Positions 37,730 to 47,544 of a stretch of DNA of 64,000 bases are shown here, piece after piece. Source of the stretch: Salegentibacter sp. (GTDB lineage: Bacteria > Bacteroidota > Bacteroidia > Flavobacteriales > Flavobacteriaceae); the NCBI GenBank assembly GCA_024635795.1, contig JAGXIH010000017.1:62001-126000 (forward strand), in the 5' to 3' direction. The translations under genes were made by a program, and so were the position numbers. The stretch's first letter is position 1. Each line of letters starts with the position of its first letter. The notes beneath the pieces are model-generated. The model was not told where the DNA came from and did no database searches. It saw only the letters and a list, made by a program, of their open reading frames with translations.

Positions 37730-39838
37730 TTATTCGTTTGTACCCTTTTCTGCCTTGATCACTTCTTCAGAAACATTTGAAGGTGTTTCGGCATAGTGAG
37801 AAAATTCCATAGTTGAAGTTGCTCTACCTGAAGAAAGTGTTCTCAATGTGGTTACATAACCAAACATTTCAGAAAGCGGCACTTCCGCTTTTACAACTTT
37901 AGCTCCAGATCTGTCTGACATATTGCTAACCTGACCTCTTCTTCTGTTAAGGTCACCTACAATATCTCCCATATTTTCTTCCGGAGTAACTACTTCTACT
38001 TTCATAATTGGCTCAAGGATCACAGAACCTGCTTTTTTAGCAGCATCTTTATACCCAAGCTTAGCAGCAAGTTCGAAAGATAATTGATCTGAATCCACAG
38101 GGTGGAAAGATCCATCCTTAAGAACAACTTTAAGACTATCCATAGTAAATCCGGCCAAAGGACCATTCTTCATAGCCTCTTTAAAACCTTTCTCTACTGA
38201 AGGAACAAATTCTTTAGGAATACGTCCACCTTTGATCGAATCTACAAACTGAAGCCCTTCTCCTTCAAAATCTTCATCTGCAGGCCCTAAAGTAAAGACG
38301 ATATCGGCAAATTTACCTCTACCACCAGTTTGCTTTTTATAAACCTCGCGGTGATCTGTAGTTTTGGTAACAGCCTCCTTATACTCAACCTGAGGCTGAC
38401 CAACGTTAACTTCTACCTTAAACTCACGACGCATACGGTCTATAATAATATCCAGGTGAAGCTCACCCATACCAGAGATAATAGTCTGGCCTGAAGCTTC
38501 ATCGGTACGCACGGTAAATGTTGGATCTTCTTCTGCAAGTTTTCCTAGTGCCATTCCCATTTTCTCAACATCGGCCTTAGTCTTAGGCTCCACAGCGATA
38601 CCGATTACCGGTGCAGGGAAAGACATAGACTCAAGCACGATTGGGTGTTTCTCATCAGTAAGCGTATCTCCGGTTTTAATATCTTTAAAACCAACAGCAG
38701 CTCCAATATCACCAGCTTCAATTCTATCTATAGGCTCTTGTTTATTAGAGTGCATCTGGTAGATACGAGAGATACGTTCTTTCTTACCGGAACGGTTATT
38801 CAATACGTAAGAACCAGCATCAAGAGCTCCAGAGTAAACTCTGAAGAATGCCAAACGACCTACAAAAGGATCGGTAGCAATTTTAAATGCAAGTGCAGAG
38901 AACGGTGAATCAACATGCGGCTTACGGCTTTCCTCTTCATTAGTATCAGGATTAACACCAATGATAGCTTCAACATCTGAAGGAGCTGGAAGGTATCTCA
39001 TCACAGCATCAAGCATTGCCTGAACTCCTTTATTCTTAAAGGCAGAACCACACATCATAGGAATGATAGACATATCTATGGTTGCAGCTCTAAGCGCAGC
39101 GATAATTTCATCTTCAGTAATTGAATTTTCATCTTCAAAGAACTTTTCCATCAATGCTTCATCATACTCGGCTACAGCTTCTACAAGCTCAGTTCGGTAT
39201 TTATTCACATCTTCCATAAGTTCTTCAGGAATATCTATGATTTCATAGGTCATCCCGTGATCTTCATCATTCCAGATTACTGCCTTTTTAGAAATAAGGT
39301 CTACTACACCTTTAAAATCTATTTCATCACCAATAGGAACTTGTAATGGCACAGGGTTTCCACCAAGCATTTCCCTAACCTGCTTACACACATTAAAGAA
39401 GTCAGCTCCCTGACGGTCCATTTTATTTACAAATCCTAAACGTGGTACTTTATATTTATCTGCTTGTCTCCATACTGTTTCACTCTGAGGCTCAACCCCA
39501 TCCACAGCACTAAACAAAGCAACAACCCCATCAAGCACACGTAAAGAACGCTCTACCTCTACGGTAAAATCAACGTGACCCGGGGTATCAATTATATTTA
39601 CAGTATACTCCTGGTCGCGGTACATCCACTTACAGTGAGTTGCAGCAGAAGTAATAGTAATACCTCTTTCCTGCTCCTGCTCCATCCAGTCCATTGTTGC
39701 AGCACCGTCGTGAACCTCACCAATCTTGTGGCTTATCCCTGTATAATAAAGGATACGCTCTGTAGTGGTGGTTTTCCCGGCGTCAATATGCGCTGCAATT
39801 CCTATATTTCTAGTAAATTTTAAATCTCTTTGTGCCAT
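37730..39838 (-). CDS. fusA: Elongation factor G
   Basis: 702 aa. GTPase that drives ribosomal translocation. P-loop [15 protein letters not shown] (about residues 17-31), switch [21 protein letters not shown] guanine motif, and domains II-V through to a C-terminal [17 protein letters not shown]. It runs 5 bases after rpsG and 10 bases before rpsJ. It is the longest gene of the translation cluster. Confidence 0.99.
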   Translation of the reverse strand: MAQRDLKFTRNIGIAAHIDAGKTTTTERILYYTGISHKIGEVHDGAATMDWMEQEQERGITITSAATHCKWMYRDQEYTVNIIDTPGHVDFTVEVERSLRVLDGVVALFSAVDGVEPQSETVWRQADKYKVPRLGFVNKMDRQGADFFNVCKQVREMLGGNPVPLQVPIGDEIDFKGVVDLISKKAVIWNDEDHGMTYEIIDIPEELMEDVNKYRTELVEAVAEYDEALMEKFFEDENSITEDEIIAALRAATIDMSIIPMMCGSAFKNKGVQAMLDAVMRYLPAPSDVEAIIGVNPDTNEEESRKPHVDSPFSALAFKIATDPFVGRLAFFRVYSGALDAGSYVLNNRSGKKERISRIYQMHSNKQEPIDRIEAGDIGAAVGFKDIKTGDTLTDEKHPIVLESMSFPAPVIGIAVEPKTKADVEKMGMALGKLAEEDPTFTVRTDEASGQTIISGMGELHLDIIIDRMRREFKVEVNVGQPQVEYKEAVTKTTDHREVYKKQTGGRGKFADIVFTLGPADEDFEGEGLQFVDSIKGGRIPKEFVPSVEKGFKEAMKNGPLAGFTMDSLKVVLKDGSFHPVDSDQLSFELAAKLGYKDAAKKAGSVILEPIMKVEVVTPEENMGDIVGDLNRRRGQVSNMSDRSGAKVVKAEVPLSEMFGYVTTLRTLSSGRATSTMEFSHYAETPSNVSEEVIKAEKGTNE

Positions 39839-39843
39839 TTTTC

Positions 39844-40320
39844 TTAGAATCTAAAGTGAGAGAATGCTTTATTAGCTTCAGCCATTTTATGAGTATCCAC
39901 TCTTCTCTTAACTGCAGCACCTTCTTCTTTAGCAGCAGCAAGAACTTCTCCGGCCAGCTTCTGCGCCATCGCCTTCTCGTTTCTCTTTCTGGAAAAGCTT
40001 ATCAACCATTTCATAGCAGTTGAAACTTTACGATCTGGCCTGATCTGCATTGGAATTTGAAAAGTCGCACCACCTACACGTCTACTTCTCACTTCTACGT
40101 GAGGCATAACATTAGATAAAGCATCTTTCCAGATCTCTAAAGCAGTTTTCTCTTCGTCTTGTTTTTTCTCTTCAACAATTTCCATTGCATCATAGAAAAT
40201 TTTAAAGGCTACTGATTTCTTACCATCCCACATCATCATGTTCACGAAACGTGTAACAAGTTGATCATTGAATTTTGGATCTGGTAAAAGAGGCCTCTTT
40301 TTTGCCTGTCTTTTTCTCAT
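39844..40320 (-). CDS. rpsG: 30S ribosomal protein S7
   Basis: 158 aa. [36 protein letters not shown] and [16 protein letters not shown] are characteristic. It organises the 3' major domain of 16S rRNA. It lies between rpsL (23 bases) and fusA (5 bases). Confidence 0.99.
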   Translation of the reverse strand: MRKRQAKKRPLLPDPKFNDQLVTRFVNMMMWDGKKSVAFKIFYDAMEIVEEKKQDEEKTALEIWKDALSNVMPHVEVRSRRVGGATFQIPMQIRPDRKVSTAMKWLISFSRKRNEKAMAQKLAGEVLAAAKEEGAAVKRRVDTHKMAEANKAFSHFRF

Positions 40321-40343
40321 TTCTTTACATTAAAAGTTCTTAA

Positions 40344-40718
40344 TTACTTCTTAGGGCGTTTTGCACCGTATTTAGACCTGCGCTGAGTTCTACCCTCAAC
40401 ACCGGCTGTATCCAAAGCTCCACGAACAATGTGATACCTAACACCTGGCAAATCTTTAACCCTTCCGCCTCTAACCAATACTATCGAGTGCTCCTGCAAA
40501 TTGTGTCCTTCTCCTGGAATATAAGCGTTAACTTCTTTTCCATTAGTCAACCTTACCCTGGCTACTTTACGCATAGCCGAATTAGGTTTCTTAGGAGTGG
40601 TGGTATACACACGGGTACACACACCTCTTCTTTGAGGACACGAATCCAAAGCAGCCGATTTACTCTTCTTGGTAATCTTGGCTCTTCCTTTTCGTACTAA
40701 CTGTGAAATTGTTGGCAT
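40344..40718 (-). CDS. rpsL: 30S ribosomal protein S12
   Basis: 124 aa. First gene of the translation cluster. [23 protein letters not shown] has the wild-type Lys of the streptomycin-determining loop, and [24 protein letters not shown] has the second loop, so no resistance substitution is evident. A near-perfect promoter lies at 40771-40801. Confidence 0.99.
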   Translation of the reverse strand: MPTISQLVRKGRAKITKKSKSAALDSCPQRRGVCTRVYTTTPKKPNSAMRKVARVRLTNGKEVNAYIPGEGHNLQEHSIVLVRGGRVKDLPGVRYHIVRGALDTAGVEGRTQRRSKYGAKRPKK

Positions 40719-40770
40719 AATTTCTTTTACCTAATTAATTTTTAAATTACTCCCTATTTTTTAGGGTTTG

Positions 40771-40801
40771 CAAATGTAGAAATAAAAACCAAGTATTCAA
40801 A
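40771..40801 (-). promoter_or_regulatory. Promoter of the rpsL-rpsG-fusA-rpsJ operon
   Basis: On the minus strand TTTG (40798-40801), a 19-base spacer and TACATTTG (40771-40778) match the Bacteroidota TTTG-N19-TAnnTTTG consensus exactly. The start would lie at about 40765, giving a leader of about 45 bases. Confidence 0.75.
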
Positions 40802-41072
40802 TCCATAATCAATTAATTTTCAAGCGGCTCGGCAAGTTCAATAAAAACCCAGAAAACTTCAGTTAATTTCCCTATATATTAAGGTATAAAATCACAGAAA
40901 CAGGTTTTTTACCAGAAATTCAACAGAATTAATACTTTACTGCAGTTTCTGAGAAGTTCCGGCAAAAACATTAACACCTCCGCAAAAACTCTGTCATAAG
41001 CTGAAAAAGAACCTACTAGAAGGTTTATTTAAGAAAATATAGGAGATTCAAATCATTTTAAGAAACAAAAGC

Positions 41073-41103
41073 TTGTATAATTAACCATTTATTAGCACTT
41101 TTG
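41073..41103 (+). promoter_or_regulatory. Possible promoter of the SusC-type gene
   Basis: TTG (41073-41075), a 20-base spacer and CACTTTTG (41096-41103), one base from TAnnTTTG. It would give a leader of about 25 bases before the ATG at 41132. Confidence 0.35.
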
Positions 41104-41131
41104 GCGTTGGCTAATTCAAACAAATTTTAAA

Positions 41132-44100
41132 ATGAAAACAAAGTTTAGTAGTATTTTAACGCTATTATTAGCGTTTGTTGTGCAAATGACATTTGCACAA
41201 GAACAAACGATTACCGGTACGGTGACCGATGGAAATGGTCTTCCGTTACCAGGGGTAAACGTTTTAGTGAAGGGTACCAGCGCTGGTACCCAAACAGATT
41301 TTGACGGAAATTACTCCATCACTGCCAATGAAGGCGACGTTTTGGTGTTCTCTTTCGTTGGTCTGAAAACCGCAGAGTATCCAATAGGTAACAACACAAC
41401 TATTGATGTAGTACTCGAAGGCGATGCAGCACAACTTGAAGAAGTTGTGGTAACAGCACTGGGTATCCAAAGAGAGAAAAAATCTCTGGGGTATGCCACG
41501 CAGGAAGTAGACGGATCTGAAGTATCTGATGTACCAACCACTAACTTTATGAACTCGCTTTCTGGTAAAGTAGCAGGTCTTAAGGTTAAGTCTTCCGGTA
41601 CTATGGGTGGTTCTGCCGACGTTGTAATTCGTGGTAACTCCTCTCTTACTGGAAACAACCAGGCTTTATTCGTAGTTGACGGTACACCTATTAGTAACGC
41701 AACTCCGAATACCTCCGACCAACGTACTGGTAGAGGTGGTTATGACTATGGTAATGCCGCAGCAGACATCAACCCGGATGACATCGCTTCTATGAACGTT
41801 CTTAAAGGTGCTGCAGCAACCGCCCTTTATGGTGCGCGTGCCGCAAACGGGGTAATTATTATCGAAACTAAAAAAGGTCAAAGAGGTAAAGGGCTTGGTA
41901 TCTCTATCAACTCTACTTTAATGACCAGCCGTGCAGACGAAGAAACTCTTCCTAAATACCAGGATCAATATGGTGCCGGTTACGGACCATATTATGCGTC
42001 TGAGGATGGCTATTTCAGCCTTTATGATGTAGATGGCGACGGTAACCTTGATGAAACCACTCCATTTACTGAAGATGCTTCTTTTGGAGCACGTTTCGAT
42101 CCTAACCGTATGATCTACCAGTGGAACTCTATTTATCCGCAGTTAACAGACACTTATCAACAAGCGTCTCCCTGGGTTGCCGGAGGAAGTACGCCTAACG
42201 ACATTTGGGAAACCGGTTCAACCGCGATCAACTCTGTTGCTTTAGACGGTGGTACTGATAAGAGTAACTTTAGATTAGGTTTTACAAACATGATGCAGGA
42301 TGGTAATCTACCTAATGCAACAATGAAAAGAAACACACTTAAATTTAGTGCAGGTCACGATTTTACTGATGATTTAAGTGTTGGCACAAACGTAACCTAT
42401 ATTAAAAGTGACGGTAAAGGTAGATATGGTACCGGTTACGATTCTGCTAACCCAATGCAACAATTCCGTCAGTGGTGGCAAACAAACGTAGATCTTTATG
42501 AGCAAAGGGATGCTTATTTCCAAACCGGTGAAAACATCACCTGGAACCCTAACAGCCCTACTAACCTTGCACCTATTTATTCTGACAACCCTTACTGGAC
42601 TCGTTATGAAAATTACCAGACAGATACCCGTAACAGGTACATTGGTAACATTAACCTGAACTACGAGATCAATGACATCTTTAGCGTAATGGGACGTTTC
42701 TCTTTTGATACGTATGACGAACTTCAGGAAGAAAGGATCAATGTTGGAAGTGCAGATGTTTCTCAATATACAAGATTCAATAACCGTGTTGCAGAATACA
42801 ACTATGACGCTATTCTTAGCTTCAACCACGATATTGCTACCGATCTTAATCTTGACGGTAACTTAGGAATGAACCTTAGAAGAAATCAAAATAACTCAAT
42901 AAGAGCATTCACAAATGGTGGAATCAGTGCTCCTGGATTTTATTCCCTGGTAAATAGCGCAGGACCTCTTCTGGCTCCGGATGAATATCAAGCGACTCAA
43001 ATGGTTGATGGTATTTACGGTCGGGTAGGATTAGGTTACCTTGACACTTATTTTATTGAAGGAACACTTAGAAGAGACCGTTCATCGACACTTCCAATTG
43101 ATAATAACACCTTCTACTATCCTTCTATCTCAACAAGTGTAATTCTTACCAATGCAATTAATGCAGACTGGCTTAATTTCGCCAAGTTAAGAGCAAATTA
43201 TGCTGAGGTTGGTGGAGACACTACTCCTTACAACGTGTTTAACACATATGCAGTAGGTGCTCCTTTCGCAGGTTCTGGGGTAGCAAGTAACACCTTGCAA
43301 TTAAACAATCTTAACCTTAAGCCTGAACGCGCTAAATCTTATGAGGTTGGACTGGAAGCTAACTTCATGGACAGAAGAATTGGTTTTGATATTTCTTACT
43401 ACAATACACAAACAGAAGATCAAATTACTCCTGTGCCAATTTCGTTTGCTACCGGAAGAGCTACAAAACTCTTAAATGCCGGAACTATCGAAAACAAGGG
43501 TATTGAAGTTTCTTTAAATCTTAACCCAATTAGAAGTGAAGATTTCAACTGGAATATGAATATTAACTGGGCACGTAACCGTAGTGAAGTTCTAGAGCTT
43601 ACTGATGGAATTGATAACTTACAATTAGCTTCCCTTCAAGGTGGAGTATCTATTAACGCTGCTCCTGGTCAACCTTATGGTGCAATTAGAGGTAGAGACT
43701 ATGTATATGACGATAACGGAAACCGTATCGTTAACGATGGTGGTTACTACCAAAGATCTGCAACATCAAACGAGATCATCGGTAATATTCAGCCAGACTG
43801 GACCGGAGGTGTTTCAAACACATTCCAATACAAAAACCTAAGTCTTGATTTCCTTATCGATGTACAAGAAGGTGGAGATATCTTCTCACTTGATACCTGG
43901 TATGGTTTCGCAACCGGTCTTTATGATAGATCTGTTGGACCAAACGACCTTGGTAACCCAATTAGAGACGCTGTTGCCGATGGTGGTGGTGTAATTCTTG
44001 AAGGTGTAACCGAAGATGGTCAACCAAACACTACCAGAGTTAGAGCCGATTACTATGCAAACCCTTTCGGTTATGCAAGAGATGCCAACAAAGGTCACGT

Positions 44101-44350
44101 TTACGATGCGTCTTTCATAAAGCTTAGAGAGGCTAGCCTTACTTATGCTTTTGGAGATGATGTGATTGAAAGACTACCTTTCACAAGAGCTTCTATTTCT
44201 GTGGTAGGAAGAAACCTATGGATTATCCACAAGAACCTTCCTTACTCTGATCCTGAAGCTGGTCTTAGTGCCGGTAACATCCAGGGATACCAATCTGGTG
44301 CTTACCCAGCATTTAAAGAAATTGGTGCGAGCGTTAAACTTAACTTTTAA
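41132..44350 (+). CDS. SusC/RagA family TonB-linked outer-membrane protein
   Basis: 1072 aa. A signal peptide (about 1-22, QMTFAQ) is followed by a carboxypeptidase-like beta-sandwich (about 24-105, ITGTVTDGNGLPLPGVNVLVKGT), a TonB-box-like LEEVVVTALG, the plug domain (SLSGKVAGLKV, IRGNSSLTGNNQALFVVDG) and a 22-strand barrel ending in GASVKLNF. These proteins take up large ligands (glycans, peptides) together with a SusD lid using TonB energy. The SusD-type gene follows after 13 bases. No glycosidase, sulfatase or peptidase lies nearby, so the substrate is unknown. Its strong codon bias suggests high expression. Confidence 0.96.
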   Translation: MKTKFSSILTLLLAFVVQMTFAQEQTITGTVTDGNGLPLPGVNVLVKGTSAGTQTDFDGNYSITANEGDVLVFSFVGLKTAEYPIGNNTTIDVVLEGDAAQLEEVVVTALGIQREKKSLGYATQEVDGSEVSDVPTTNFMNSLSGKVAGLKVKSSGTMGGSADVVIRGNSSLTGNNQALFVVDGTPISNATPNTSDQRTGRGGYDYGNAAADINPDDIASMNVLKGAAATALYGARAANGVIIIETKKGQRGKGLGISINSTLMTSRADEETLPKYQDQYGAGYGPYYASEDGYFSLYDVDGDGNLDETTPFTEDASFGARFDPNRMIYQWNSIYPQLTDTYQQASPWVAGGSTPNDIWETGSTAINSVALDGGTDKSNFRLGFTNMMQDGNLPNATMKRNTLKFSAGHDFTDDLSVGTNVTYIKSDGKGRYGTGYDSANPMQQFRQWWQTNVDLYEQRDAYFQTGENITWNPNSPTNLAPIYSDNPYWTRYENYQTDTRNRYIGNINLNYEINDIFSVMGRFSFDTYDELQEERINVGSADVSQYTRFNNRVAEYNYDAILSFNHDIATDLNLDGNLGMNLRRNQNNSIRAFTNGGISAPGFYSLVNSAGPLLAPDEYQATQMVDGIYGRVGLGYLDTYFIEGTLRRDRSSTLPIDNNTFYYPSISTSVILTNAINADWLNFAKLRANYAEVGGDTTPYNVFNTYAVGAPFAGSGVASNTLQLNNLNLKPERAKSYEVGLEANFMDRRIGFDISYYNTQTEDQITPVPISFATGRATKLLNAGTIENKGIEVSLNLNPIRSEDFNWNMNINWARNRSEVLELTDGIDNLQLASLQGGVSINAAPGQPYGAIRGRDYVYDDNGNRIVNDGGYYQRSATSNEIIGNIQPDWTGGVSNTFQYKNLSLDFLIDVQEGGDIFSLDTWYGFATGLYDRSVGPNDLGNPIRDAVADGGGVILEGVTEDGQPNTTRVRADYYANPFGYARDANKGHVYDASFIKLREASLTYAFGDDVIERLPFTRASISVVGRNLWIIHKNLPYSDPEAGLSAGNIQGYQSGAYPAFKEIGASVKLNF

Positions 44351-44363
44351 TTAAAATATTATC

Positions 44364-45773
44364 ATGAAGAAAATATTAATAACATTTATTGCTCTAACAA
44401 CTTTATGGTCTTGCCAGACCGACGAGCAATATGAAGATCTCAATAGAGATCCTAAAAACCCGGTTCAGGTTTCATCTGATTTTCTGTTCACTTCAGCAAC
44501 GGTAAGCTTGATGGACCAAATGGCCAGTCCAAACGTAAACCTAAACATTAGCAGGTTTATCTCCCAGTATCTTACTGCGACTACTTATCTGGATGAGCCT
44601 AACTACGATTTGAACAATAGAAACATCCCACAAAATCACTGGGGAATTCTGTATCGTGAGGTGATTTTTGACCTTCAAAATGCTAAAGAGAATGTTGCAG
44701 CTGATTTATCTGAATCAGATGCTGAATTATCTCAAGCTGAAAAGGATGCAAGGATAGCTCAATTAGAAGTTTTAGAAGTATATGCATGGCAAATTCTTGT
44801 AGATAGCTTTGGAGATGTACCTTACTCGGAAGCTCTGAATGCAGATGAAGTAACCTTACCTGCCTATGATGATGCTTCTACTATCTATGAAGATTTAAAA
44901 AGCAGACTTAGTAATGTAACTACGGCACTTGAAACCGCACAAGGCTTTTCTTCTTCTGATGTTTTATATGGAGGAGATATGGCTAAATGGTCTAAATTTG
45001 CTAATTCATTGCTAGTTCGTTTAGCCGCAAGAACCGATGACTTTGCTATGGTTCAACAAGCTGTAGGAAAAGGAGTATTTGCATCAAACGCTGATAATGC
45101 CATTATTGAATACCAACCTTCTGCACCAAATACCAACCCATTATGGGTAGACCTGGTACAGAGTGGACGTTCAGATTATGTGGCTGCCAACACCATCGTA
45201 GACGTTATGAACGATCTTGATGATCCTCGTAGAGTGGTATATTTTGATGACAACATCGATCCTTATACCGGTGGTATCTATGGAGGTAGTAACTCTTTCC
45301 AGAGCTACACTCACATAGGCCCTCAATTTAGAGACCCAACTCACGCAGGAATCCTTATGGATTATGCTGAATTAAACTTCCACCTGTCTTATGCAGCTAT
45401 GGAAGGTGCAACAGGTTTAGATAACGATGCTCAGGGGTATTATGAGGAAGCTATAACTGCTTCTATGCAATATTGGTTAGGACCAAATGTTGATGTTTCT
45501 GGATACATTTCCGACGTTGCTTTTGATGGTTCTATGGAGCAATTGGGAACTCAGTTCTGGATAGCTATGTTCGATAACCCATTCGAAGGTTGGAGTGTTT
45601 GGAGAAAATTTGATGCTCCGGAATTTAATCTTCCGGAAGACACAGGAAATCCGGTACCTCTTCGTTATACTTACCCTATAAACGAGCAGAACCTAAACAA
45701 TGCTAACTACGAGGCCGCTTCTTCTGCAATTGGAGGAGACAGCCAACAAACCCCACTTTTTTGGGATAACTAG
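44364..45773 (+). CDS. SusD/RagB family nutrient-binding outer-membrane lipoprotein
   Basis: 469 aa. Lipoprotein signal with the lipobox Cys at about residue 17 (LTTLWSCQTDEQ). The helical TPR-like body follows, resembling the SusD-like 2 group (QNHWGILYREVIFDLQNAKENV, LEVLEVYAWQILVDSFGDVPYSEAL, MAKWSKFANSLLVRLAAR). The C-terminus contains WIAMFDNPFEGWSVWRKFD and RYTYPINEQNLN. It forms the lid of the preceding SusC transporter. A strong hairpin terminator follows at 45795-45820, so the pair is a two-gene operon. Confidence 0.94.
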   Translation: MKKILITFIALTTLWSCQTDEQYEDLNRDPKNPVQVSSDFLFTSATVSLMDQMASPNVNLNISRFISQYLTATTYLDEPNYDLNNRNIPQNHWGILYREVIFDLQNAKENVAADLSESDAELSQAEKDARIAQLEVLEVYAWQILVDSFGDVPYSEALNADEVTLPAYDDASTIYEDLKSRLSNVTTALETAQGFSSSDVLYGGDMAKWSKFANSLLVRLAARTDDFAMVQQAVGKGVFASNADNAIIEYQPSAPNTNPLWVDLVQSGRSDYVAANTIVDVMNDLDDPRRVVYFDDNIDPYTGGIYGGSNSFQSYTHIGPQFRDPTHAGILMDYAELNFHLSYAAMEGATGLDNDAQGYYEEAITASMQYWLGPNVDVSGYISDVAFDGSMEQLGTQFWIAMFDNPFEGWSVWRKFDAPEFNLPEDTGNPVPLRYTYPINEQNLNNANYEAASSAIGGDSQQTPLFWDN

Positions 45774-45794
45774 TAGTAGATTTTAATTATATCA

Positions 45795-45824
45795 AAAGGC
45801 TGCCTTAACGGGCAGCCTTTTTTT
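45795..45824 (+). terminator. Hairpin terminator after the SusD-type gene
   Basis: AAAGGCTGCC (45795-45804) and GGCAGCCTTT (45811-45820) form a perfect 10-bp stem with a 6-base loop, followed by a T run to 45824. Confidence 0.9.
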
Positions 45825-45921
45825 GTTGGAGAAAATTAAAACTAAAGCAGCAATTTGAATTCCAGAGAACAGTTCCAACCTCAAAAACATTTAAAAAAGC
45901 TTTCATTATATTATTAAAACT

Positions 45922-45929
45922 TACCTTTG
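45922..45929 (+). promoter_or_regulatory. -7 box TACCTTTG immediately before rlmB
   Basis: Exact TAnnTTTG with only 4 bases between its G and the rlmB ATG (45934). The transcript would start at or within the start codon, so the mRNA is probably leaderless. No clear -33 element was found. Confidence 0.55.
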
Positions 45930-45933
45930 CATT

Positions 45934-46692
45934 ATGGAAGAAAACACAAGGATCTTTGGGATCAGGGCCGTTTTAGAGGCAATACAAAGCGGAAAAGCTA
46001 TCGATAAAGTATATATCCAAAAAGGACTCTCCGGGCCCTTATTTCAGGAATTAAATCATCAGCTAAACAAAGGTGAATTCAATATTTCCTATGTTCCTAT
46101 TGAAAAGCTCAATAAACTGGCGAAAGGAAATCACCAGGGAGTTGTAGCTTCAATTTCCCCCGTTAGCTTCAGAACCATTGAAGAAGTAGTCGCACAAGCT
46201 TTTGAAGAAACCTCCACTCCCCTTTTTCTTTTACTGGACCAGATCACCGATGCCAGAAATTTTGGAGCCATCATCCGCACCGCAGAATGCACCGGAGTGA
46301 ATGCCATTATTTTTCCCGAAAAAGGATCGGCACCTGTAAATGCCGATACGGTAAAGACCTCAGCAGGGGCCGTCTTCAATGTGCCGCTTTGCAAGGTGAA
46401 CCATATAAAAGATGCCGTATATTATCTCCAGGCTTCAGATGTTCAGGTAATCGCCGCAACCGAAAAAACCAATGACACAATCTATCAGGTAGACTTCAAA
46501 AAAGCAAGCGCCCTGGTGATGGGCAACGAAGCTAAAGGAGTTTCTAATTCTATTTTAAATGCGGTGGATGTGAAAGCCAAACTACCAATGTCTGGAACTA
46601 TTGAATCCCTGAATGTTTCAGTGGCTTGCGGAGCAATTTTATATGAAGCGGTGAGACAAAGAAATCCCCTAAACACCGAAGGGGGAATTTAA
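45934..46692 (+). CDS. rlmB: 23S rRNA 2'-O-methyltransferase RlmB (SPOUT)
   Basis: 252 aa. Methylates G2251 of 23S rRNA in E. coli. The N-terminal L30e-like substrate domain (MEENTRIFGIRAVLEAI) precedes a SpoU catalytic domain with motif 1 (ARNFGAIIRTAECTGVNAIIFP), motif 2 (VMGNEAKGVS) and motif 3 (IESLNVSVACGAILYE), which form the knotted SAM site. It stands alone and is convergent with the rhomboid gene, with 4 bases between the stops. Confidence 0.93.
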   Translation: MEENTRIFGIRAVLEAIQSGKAIDKVYIQKGLSGPLFQELNHQLNKGEFNISYVPIEKLNKLAKGNHQGVVASISPVSFRTIEEVVAQAFEETSTPLFLLLDQITDARNFGAIIRTAECTGVNAIIFPEKGSAPVNADTVKTSAGAVFNVPLCKVNHIKDAVYYLQASDVQVIAATEKTNDTIYQVDFKKASALVMGNEAKGVSNSILNAVDVKAKLPMSGTIESLNVSVACGAILYEAVRQRNPLNTEGGI

Positions 46693-46696
46693 GATT

Positions 46697-47458
46697 TTAC
46701 TCTTTTTTATTTTTCGATTCTTTATAAAAATACCTGTAAGTAATTTTATCCTGAGTTAGGTCTTCAGGAGAATTTTCCTCCACCTCGTCTTCAGGAAGAT
46801 GCTCAATGAAGTTTCCATTTTCGTCGAAATGCTGCATAAACTGGTCATTTTCTGCGTTGTACTCCGGTTTCTCCCATTCATATTTGGGTTTTTTCGCAAT
46901 ATTCTTCCGGTAAATAAGGGATAGGCCGAAGCCGGTAATCAAACCGGAAAGGTGCCCCTCCCAGGATATACCCGGTTCTATAGGCGCGACATACCATAAC
47001 ATCCCGCCATAAAGAAAAACCACAATTAGAGAAAGTGCAATCAGGCGAAAATATCCCGAAAACACTCCTTTAAAGAACAGGAAAGCGGCCAGCATATAGA
47101 TCACTCCGCTTGCTCCAATATGGTTGGAAGGCCTACCAATAATCCAGGTTAAAAGCCCGGTAATCAAAAGACCTATCAAAAGCACCTGCCAGCTAATTTT
47201 TCGGTAGAAATAAAACAACGACATTGAAAGCACCAGAAGCGGTACAGAGTTATTGAATAAATGCTTCAGATCGCCGTGAATAAAAGGGGAGAACAAAATT
47301 CCTCTAAGGCCTGTTATTTCCCTGGGCCGCACGCCATACATATTGAGATTCACGTTGAACCTCACTTCAAACCAGAATACCAGCCAGATAAGAAGTACAA
47401 AGAGAATGGGATAACCCACTACCCTCGTAGAAAAAACAAAAGATTCAGCTTGCTTCAC
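46697..47458 (-). CDS. Rhomboid family intramembrane serine protease
   Basis: 253 aa, about six membrane helices. The catalytic Ser lies in GASGVIYML (about residues 115-123) and the catalytic His in WEGHLSGLITG (about 165-175), in the spacing of active rhomboids. FSPFIHGDLKHLFNN matches the early HxxxxHxxxN-like region. The cytoplasmic C-terminal tail (about 185-253) is acidic and disordered. Substrates are unknown. It is convergent with rlmB and divergent from rarA. Confidence 0.92.
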   Translation of the reverse strand: MKQAESFVFSTRVVGYPILFVLLIWLVFWFEVRFNVNLNMYGVRPREITGLRGILFSPFIHGDLKHLFNNSVPLLVLSMSLFYFYRKISWQVLLIGLLITGLLTWIIGRPSNHIGASGVIYMLAAFLFFKGVFSGYFRLIALSLIVVFLYGGMLWYVAPIEPGISWEGHLSGLITGFGLSLIYRKNIAKKPKYEWEKPEYNAENDQFMQHFDENGNFIEHLPEDEVEENSPEDLTQDKITYRYFYKESKNKKE

Positions 47459-47532
47459 AACTCTATTTTAAGGTATTACCAACAAAAAATCAACCATATC
47501 GCTTAATAATGACAAAGTGTTATCCAATTTAC

Positions 47533-47540
47533 TAATTTTG
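47533..47540 (+). promoter_or_regulatory. -7 box TAATTTTG immediately before rarA
   Basis: Exact TAnnTTTG with 4 bases between its G and the rarA ATG (47545), the same geometry as rlmB. It suggests a leaderless transcript. Confidence 0.5.
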
Positions 47541-47544
47541 TCAG

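Larger units (their letters stand above)
40719..41131. other. 413-bp divergent intergenic region between rpsL and the SusC-type gene
   Basis: It contains the rpsL promoter (40771-40801), a small leader hairpin CCCTA/TAGGG (40752-40766) and a possible promoter for the SusC-type gene (41073-41103). The middle part, about 40805-41070, is AT-rich with no recognisable gene, repeat or RNA. Confidence 0.6.

Noticed and set aside
40805-41070. Possible small RNA in the rpsL/SusC gap
   Set aside because: No stable hairpin with a T tract and no promoter pair that would define a transcript.
42374-42829. 151-aa minus-strand frame inside the SusC-type gene
   Set aside because: Shadow of a conserved barrel region; no promoter or domain.
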